A stretch of 64,000 bases of DNA from Juglans regia (Eukaryota > Streptophyta > Magnoliopsida > Fagales > Juglandaceae), in NCBI RefSeq assembly GCF_001411555.2, contig NC_049914.1:16922298-16986297 (forward strand), given 5' to 3'. Below are positions 58,840 through 64,000 of the stretch, in pieces (within the stretch, counting starts at the first letter, position 1; the number at the start of each line of letters is the position of its first letter). The notes under the pieces are model-generated. The model worked only from the letters and a program-made list of their open reading frames with translations, had not been told where the DNA came from and did no database searches. The position numbers and the translations under genes were made by a program.

Positions 58840-59018
58840 TTGGTCCGGTTCATTCCGATCTAGTTTTAAGAAAAAGAAAAACCGGAACCGAATCGATTTT
58901 GACCGGTTTTAAGAAAAATAAAACCAGTACCAAACCGAACCAAACTCGGTACCAGACCAAACCCACTGGTTCGATCCGGTCCGATTTACCCGTTCAGTTT
59001 TGTTTTCTACACCCCTAG
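58840..59018. mobile_element. End of a hAT-like non-autonomous element
   Basis: CCGGTT/ACCGAA-rich sequence ends in CTACACCCCTA, the complement of TAGGGGTGT, the same terminal motif as the hAT at 25079. No matching other end was found, so it is truncated. Confidence 0.5.
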
Positions 59019-59216
59019 ATGAGATGATATGATATGTGTTTAGATTAAAGTTGAAATTTGAATAAAATATTGTTAGAATATTATTTTTTAATATTATTAT
59101 TATTTTAAGATTTGAAAATGTTGAATTGTTTATTATATTCTGTATGAAAATTTGAAAAAAATGTAATGATGAGATTAGATGAAATGAAATGGGTTGAGAG
59201 TGTTTCTCAATCCAAA
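59018..59216. mobile_element. MITE copy, same family as 3755-3974
   Basis: It carries GATGAGATGAT, TTGTTAGAATATTATTTTTT, GATTTGAAAATGTTGAATTG and TGTAATGATGAGAT, ending near CAATCCAAAC. It lies directly between a hAT-like end and the LTR of the next element. Confidence 0.65.
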
Positions 59217-59249
59217 CAACTTTTTAGAGTTTGAGAAAAATAAACACAT

Positions 59250-59898
59250 TGTAAGGGAATTTCTCCCACTTCATAAGCCCATTGGACTTCAATTCAACAC
59301 TCGGCCCCCAAGGCCCAAACCTGCCCATGAAGTAAGTTGTCTGCAAGGGAAAGTAAATAATGATGGTTGATGGGACGGACAGGCCTGACGTTGCTCAGCC
59401 GTACTCCACTCATGGGGACTTGTACATGGCAAAACAAGAAAGACGGAAAACCTTTGATCTCCTGACATGGGAATATCGACAGACCAACAAAAACACCAAC
59501 AGAGTAAAGCAAATCGGGGAATCACGCCACATTAATGGCACCACTATCCAAGCTACACGCCACATTAATGACACTGTCGCAGAAGCACGCTGCATTAAAA
59601 AATCCTGACAAAAAGAATAGTGAAAAAGACATGGACCCCATGGGGGCAGACACGATCTATCCCCCCCAAGACTCTTAGTATAAATAGCAACTTCCATGTA
59701 CGAGAAAAGCTCTCTGATCCCTAGACTCTCTGATTATTTACAAACTTCCAAAATACGATACTAATTTTGTCATCGGAGACTCCCCAACCTCAAGGTCACC
59801 CTCTCCCAGTTACCTTCTTCTCTATTTTTGCAGGCCCAATTCTAACGACCTAAGTTGCTGGAACCTAGCCCAAAGGTGTGCGAAACACGACGTTAACA
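59250..59898 (+). repeat. 5' LTR of Tat-type element
   Basis: It probably begins TGTAAGGGAATTTC and ends ACGACGTTAACA just before the primer site. TATAAATA (59679-59686) is a good TATA box. The left edge is a judgement because the other LTR is outside the window. Confidence 0.55.
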
Positions 59899-59899
59899 G

Positions 59900-59916
59900 T
59901 GGTGCCATCTGTGGGA
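59900..59916 (+). other. Primer-binding site of Tat-type element
   Basis: TGGTGCCATCTGTGGGA is a two- or three-base variant of the TGGCGCCGTCTGTGGGA site typical of Tat-group elements. Confidence 0.7.
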
Positions 59917-60086
59917 TGCTGGTAGATCTTGCATGTACTTCCTATGCCTACGAACACCCATTCCAAGCAACTCGAAAGCTCACCATAGCATTGACGAACA
60001 TCGAAGCTAACCAACAAGGAAGTCAAACTTACAGGATTGGAGGAGGAGACACCGCGGAAGAAAGGCGGGAACACACCTAGGAATGG

Positions 60087-63000
60087 GTGCCTCCAAGTGG
60101 CGGGGTAAACGTGGTATGCCCTTCGGTGGATGACTACATCTTGCCACCGCCACCCGTTTGTACCCCAACTGAAGGCAAAATCCGAAATGAGCAAAGACTC
60201 AGAAGGGTGGAGCCAAACAAGCCATTGAAGTTCGTTCCCCTAAACTCGGATCGACCAGAAGCCATGGCAAGGATCGGCAGCAAAATGATGCCAGAGACGC
60301 AGAGCGCCATGCAGCAACTCCTCACCAAGCACCAGGACGTATTCGCTTTAAGCCACGAGGACATGCCCAGAATAGCCCCCAAAGTCATACAGCACAACCT
60401 TAGCATAGACCCAAGGCCAAAGGAGTGAGGCAGAAGCACTGAAGTGTCAGTGCAGAAAAGAACGTCGCCATAGTTGAGGAAGTGGACCTCTTGTTAACCG
60501 TTGGATTCATTCGAGAAGCCCACTATCCAAAATGGTTGTCCAATGTGGTACTCGTGAAAAAGCCGAACGAAAAATGGAGAATGTGCGTCGACTTCACTGA
60601 CCTCTACAAAGCTTGCCTAAAGGACATCTTCCCACTTCCCTGCATCGATTTGATTGTCGACTCCATGGCGGGCAATCGTATGCTCAGCTTCATGGATGCC
60701 TACTTTGAGTATAACCAGATCTACATGAACCTAGAATACGAGAAGAAGACCTCCTTCATCACCGACCGAGGCATGTATTGTTACACGGTAATGCCTTTTG
60801 AGGTGAAGAATGCGGGAGCCACCTACCAACGGCTAGTCAACCGTATGTTCAAAAATCAAATAGGAAGAAATATAAAGGTCTACGTGGACGACCTATTGGT
60901 TAAGAATGGGACTCCAGAACAACACTTGAAAGATCTGAGGGAGACTTTCGCAATACTGAAGTAGTACCAGATGAAGTTGAATATGGCGAAATGCGTCTTT
61001 AGCATCGAATCGGGGAAGTTTATGAGGTTTATGGTGTTAGAACGCGGAATTGAGGCCAACCCCGAAAAGGTGGAGGTCTTCCTCAACATGGCCCCACCTC
61101 GAAGCATAAACAAGTTGTAAAGACTGGTCAGGCGAGTGGCAGCTCTCAATAGGTTTGTGTCAAAATCCACCGACAAGTGCCTGCCTTTCTTCAAAAATGA
61201 AGTCCATAGGCCAGTCTACTACACCAACCGGGCATATCGTGGGGCTGAATCAAGATACTCCCGCATAGAGTAACTTGCCTTCACGTTGGTGGTAACCACA
61301 CAGAAGCTGTTCCCGTACTTCCAAGCTCACCCAGTAAGGGTCCTCACAGAAACACCTCTAAAAAAGATCCTGCAATGGCTGGACGCTTCGGGCCGGCTCA
61401 TGAACTAGGCAATAAAGATGATTGAATTTGACATCGACTATGCACCACGGAATACCATCAATGGGCAAGTGCTGTCAAACTTTGTAGCTAAATTTACTGG
61501 TTTTCCGGCAAAGAGCGATCTTGCACCTCCCAAGAAGCCCTAGAAAGTTTTCATGGATGGCTCATCTTGCCGGGCTGGAGGGGGAGTGGGGGTGCATATC
61601 ATTACACCTAAGGGAGAGGAGTACAATTACACCATCAAGTTGGCTTTCAAAACCATGAACAACGAGACGGAGTATGAAACACTGCTTTCAGGACTGGCGA
61701 TAACCAGGTCTCTGGGTGCCGCAGAAATTGAAGTACAGTCGACTCATAGGTGGCGGTTAATCAAGTATGAGGGGAGTTCACCGTGAAGAGCGAAAAATTG
61801 AAAAAAATACTTGGCACTAGTAGAAGCCAAGCGCCCCCACTTCAAGTGCTTCCATATTTAGCAGGTGTCAAGGGCAGAAAATCAAAAAGCGGCCAAACTG
61901 GCGCTTTCGGCATCCGGGCAAGAAGACTCACACCTGCCAGAGCATATAGTGATCCAAACCGTCAAAGTACCCTTTATAGGAATCGAGGTAATGGAGATAC
62001 AGCTTGGAGCCCCGGATTGGGCGAGGGACATCCTCAAGTACTTGGACGCCAATGAGGTGCCCGAGGATAGGCAGGAGACCAAAAAGATTAGAAATCAAGC
62101 TGCAGACTACACTTTGATCGAGGGAATTCTATACTAGAGTGGCCACTCGACGCCTCTCTTAAGGTGCATCTCCCCTAAAGAAGCTCAGTATGTGTTGGCA
62201 GAAATACACGATGGGATTTACGGCAGTCACTCAGGAGAAAAAGCCCTAGCTAGAAAGGTAGTGAGGGTGGGGTATTACTAGCCTTGTGCCTTGTGGGTTG
62301 CTGAGGAGTATGCGCAGAAATGTCGGAAGTGACAAAAGTACGCCAAATTGTCCCACTGCCCATGAAGAATTGACTTCGATCACCTCACCTTGGCCCTTCT
62401 CTTAGTGGAAAATTGACCTAGTTGGCCAACTCCCCCTGGCAAGGGAGGAGTAAAATTCGTGGTAGTAGCTGTGGATTACTTCACCAAGTGGGTCGAGGCT
62501 GATGCCCTAGCAACCATCACGGCAAACAACATCACACAGTTCCTATGGAAGACGGTGATTTACAAGTTTGGCATCCCGCGCACTATCATATCGGACAATG
62601 GGAGATAGTTTGATTCTGATCACTACCCTAACTGGTGCCAAGAGTTGGGCATTGAGTTCCGGTACTCGTCTCCGGGCCACCCCCACGAGTAGGTATAGGC
62701 GACCAACAAGACTTTGATGGTAATGCTCAAGAAGCAACTCAACGACAGGAATGGCGCGTGGGCAGAATAACTTCATGTTGTTCTGTGGGCCTACCGGGTC
62801 ACAGTGAAGACATTAACAAGGGAAACTCCTTTCACCCTCACTTACAGCCACAATGCGATGCTGCCAGTAGAGATCGGGGTCCCCATCTACAAAGTTCAGC
62901 ACTTTGAGCAAGACTTCAATGACATGTGGCTAAAAGAACAGCTTGATTTGTTGGTATAAGTTAGACTGGAGGTAGAGATAAGAACCTCCACCATCAAGAG

Positions 63001-63238
63001 GAGGGTCGAGCGATGCTTCAACAAGCGAGTGCGGCCAAGAGCATTCAAGGTCGAAGACCTTGTACTCAAAGAAACAGGAACAACAACACGAGATGAGGGA
63101 AAGTTGGGCCCTCAATGGGAAGGCCCATACATGGTCACCACCACCAATTGCCCAGGCCCCTACCAGCTCCGAGACTCCCAAGGAAACAAGTTGTCGGACC
63201 CCTAGAACACCGAACACCTACGAAAATTTTATTACTAA
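60087..63238 (+). pseudogene. Broken pol of Tat-type element: RT, dual RNase H, integrase
   Basis: The pre-RT linker (LLTKHQDVFALSHEDMP, 60321 on) leads to RT at 60482-60964 with KWRMCVDFTDL and the active site VYVDDLLVK. A stop at 60962-60964 is followed by more RT thumb. The first RNase H is shortened at its start (about 61195) and has stops near 61271 and 61408. The second RNase H begins FMDGSSCRAGGGVGVHI (61550 on). Integrase runs from about 62190, with the zinc region damaged, AVDYFTKWVEADA, TIISDNG and a stop inside the HPHE motif (near 62692). It ends KFYY at 63238. At least ten stops are present. Confidence 0.85.
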
Positions 63239-64000
63239 GCTAACTTAATTATTGTAAATTTATGTTTTCATGTATAAACCACGAATCCTAATGAAGGAGG
63301 TATTATGTTTCAATGTCAAGTTTTGGGGACATAACAAAATCTCCATCAACGTAATCTCCATCAACAAAATCTTCATCGACTGTTTACCTCCCCGTGGGAT
63401 ACCAAAAGGATGAGTAACACTAGAGGCTACTTTATCCCTCCCATAGAAGAGTGCGGGTCAGGCCTCAGCTATCCGAAGGGAAAGACTTACTTTCCTTTTA
63501 AGTGTCAACAAGCGGAAGAAGATCCAGTAGCAGACTGTCTGAACAACCTACCTCCGCATGGACCAAGGAGACGAGTCGAGCCACAGGTCGCCTTATCTCC
63601 CAATGGCGAGAGCGGGCCCAATCCCACGGCTACCCAAATAACTTACCCCGACCTCCACTATGACGAAGTGTGGGATCATCGCCAGCCTAACCCAAACTTA
63701 CCCTTCCCTATGGTGTCAACGGGCGGGAACGAGTCTAGTAGCAAACTGCCCGAGCAACCTACCTCCCGGGGGGAACAAAAGGACAAGTTGAGCCAAAAGT
63801 CATCTTGTCCCTCCCTCGAAGGAGAGTGGGTTCAACCTCGAGGCTGCCCGAATAATTACCCTGACCCCCATCATGGCGAAGAAGTGGACCAGTCACATCA
63901 CTGTCCGAATTACCTCCTCGAGGGGTAGAGGGGCGGTTTGGCTTGAGGCATTCCTACCCCTCCCCAATGGAGTGTGGGTAGTCCTCAGCTACTCGAAGAT
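63239..64000 (+). repeat. Repeat-rich 3' spacer of Tat-type element
   Basis: A unit with CTCCC..(G/A)A..GAG.GTGGG, then CT(A/G)CCCGAA(T/G) recurs near 63438, 63597, 63812 and 63960 at uneven intervals (159, 215, 148 bp). The open frame 63410-63928 reads through it as a Pro/Gly/Glu-rich repeat. It resembles the variable spacer between pol and 3' LTR in Tat elements rather than a host gene. Confidence 0.6.

Larger units (their letters stand above)
59250..64000 (+). mobile_element. Tat-type Ty3/gypsy retrotransposon, gag-less, running off right edge
   Basis: LTR, primer site, RT, two RNase H regions, integrase and a 3' repeat-rich spacer follow one another. Tat-group elements are known for a second RNase H domain and such spacers. 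Gag and protease are missing. The 3' LTR should lie beyond the window. Confidence 0.8.

Overview
This window reads as nuclear DNA of a woody eudicot plant: spliced host genes, several lineages of plant LTR retrotransposons, a hAT transposon, a Helitron and MITEs. A recurrent MITE family (TTTGGATAGTGAGATGAG-type ends) reminds me of walnut/hickory-type Fagales genomes, but that is an impression from memory and I would not rely on it. Only two host protein genes are convincing. One is the first exon of a TIR-type immune receptor running off the left edge (minus strand, 155-711). The other is a complete six-exon SOSEKI (DUF966) polarity gene on the minus strand (40317-43877).

Left third (715 to about 30.6 kb): a stack of transposons. 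Element A is a chromovirus (Ty3/gypsy) starting 4 bp from the first ATG of the TIR exon, with a MITE inside its RNase H domain. Next to it, element B, an old chromovirus, is cut into four pieces by three later insertions. Element C (chromovirus, 8145-13106) sits in gag. Element D (Athila-type, 14072-23592, 5-bp duplication TGAAT) sits in the reverse transcriptase. A hAT transposon (25079-29272, exact 8-bp duplication GTGGTAGT) sits in the integrase. The hAT carries an uninterrupted three-exon transposase gene and ACGGGT-rich subterminal regions, and is the only element here that looks potentially functional.

Middle (30.6-45 kb): tandem MITE copies split by a retroposon-like block; the 3' end of a Tat-type Ty3/gypsy element with its antisense extra ORF (PF04195 type) and 3' LTR (33.6-37.0 kb); a cluster of three look-alike hairpins (38153-38344); then the SOSEKI gene with its CT-rich leader.

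Right part (45.3-64 kb): a decayed Helitron (about 45301-53752, minus strand) with Rep-helicase and RPA-like genes; an AT-rich array that repeats the presumed Helitron 5' end (53.69-55.24 kb); an orphan promoter-like segment with site II and telo-box motifs followed by about 3 kb of serial small tandem duplications and no visible coding exon (55.3-58.5 kb); another MITE; and a Tat-type element (59250 to the window end) that lost its gag and protease but keeps reverse transcriptase, two RNase H regions, integrase and the 3' repeat spacer. No tRNA, rRNA or CRISPR array was seen. LTR identities quoted are estimates by eye.
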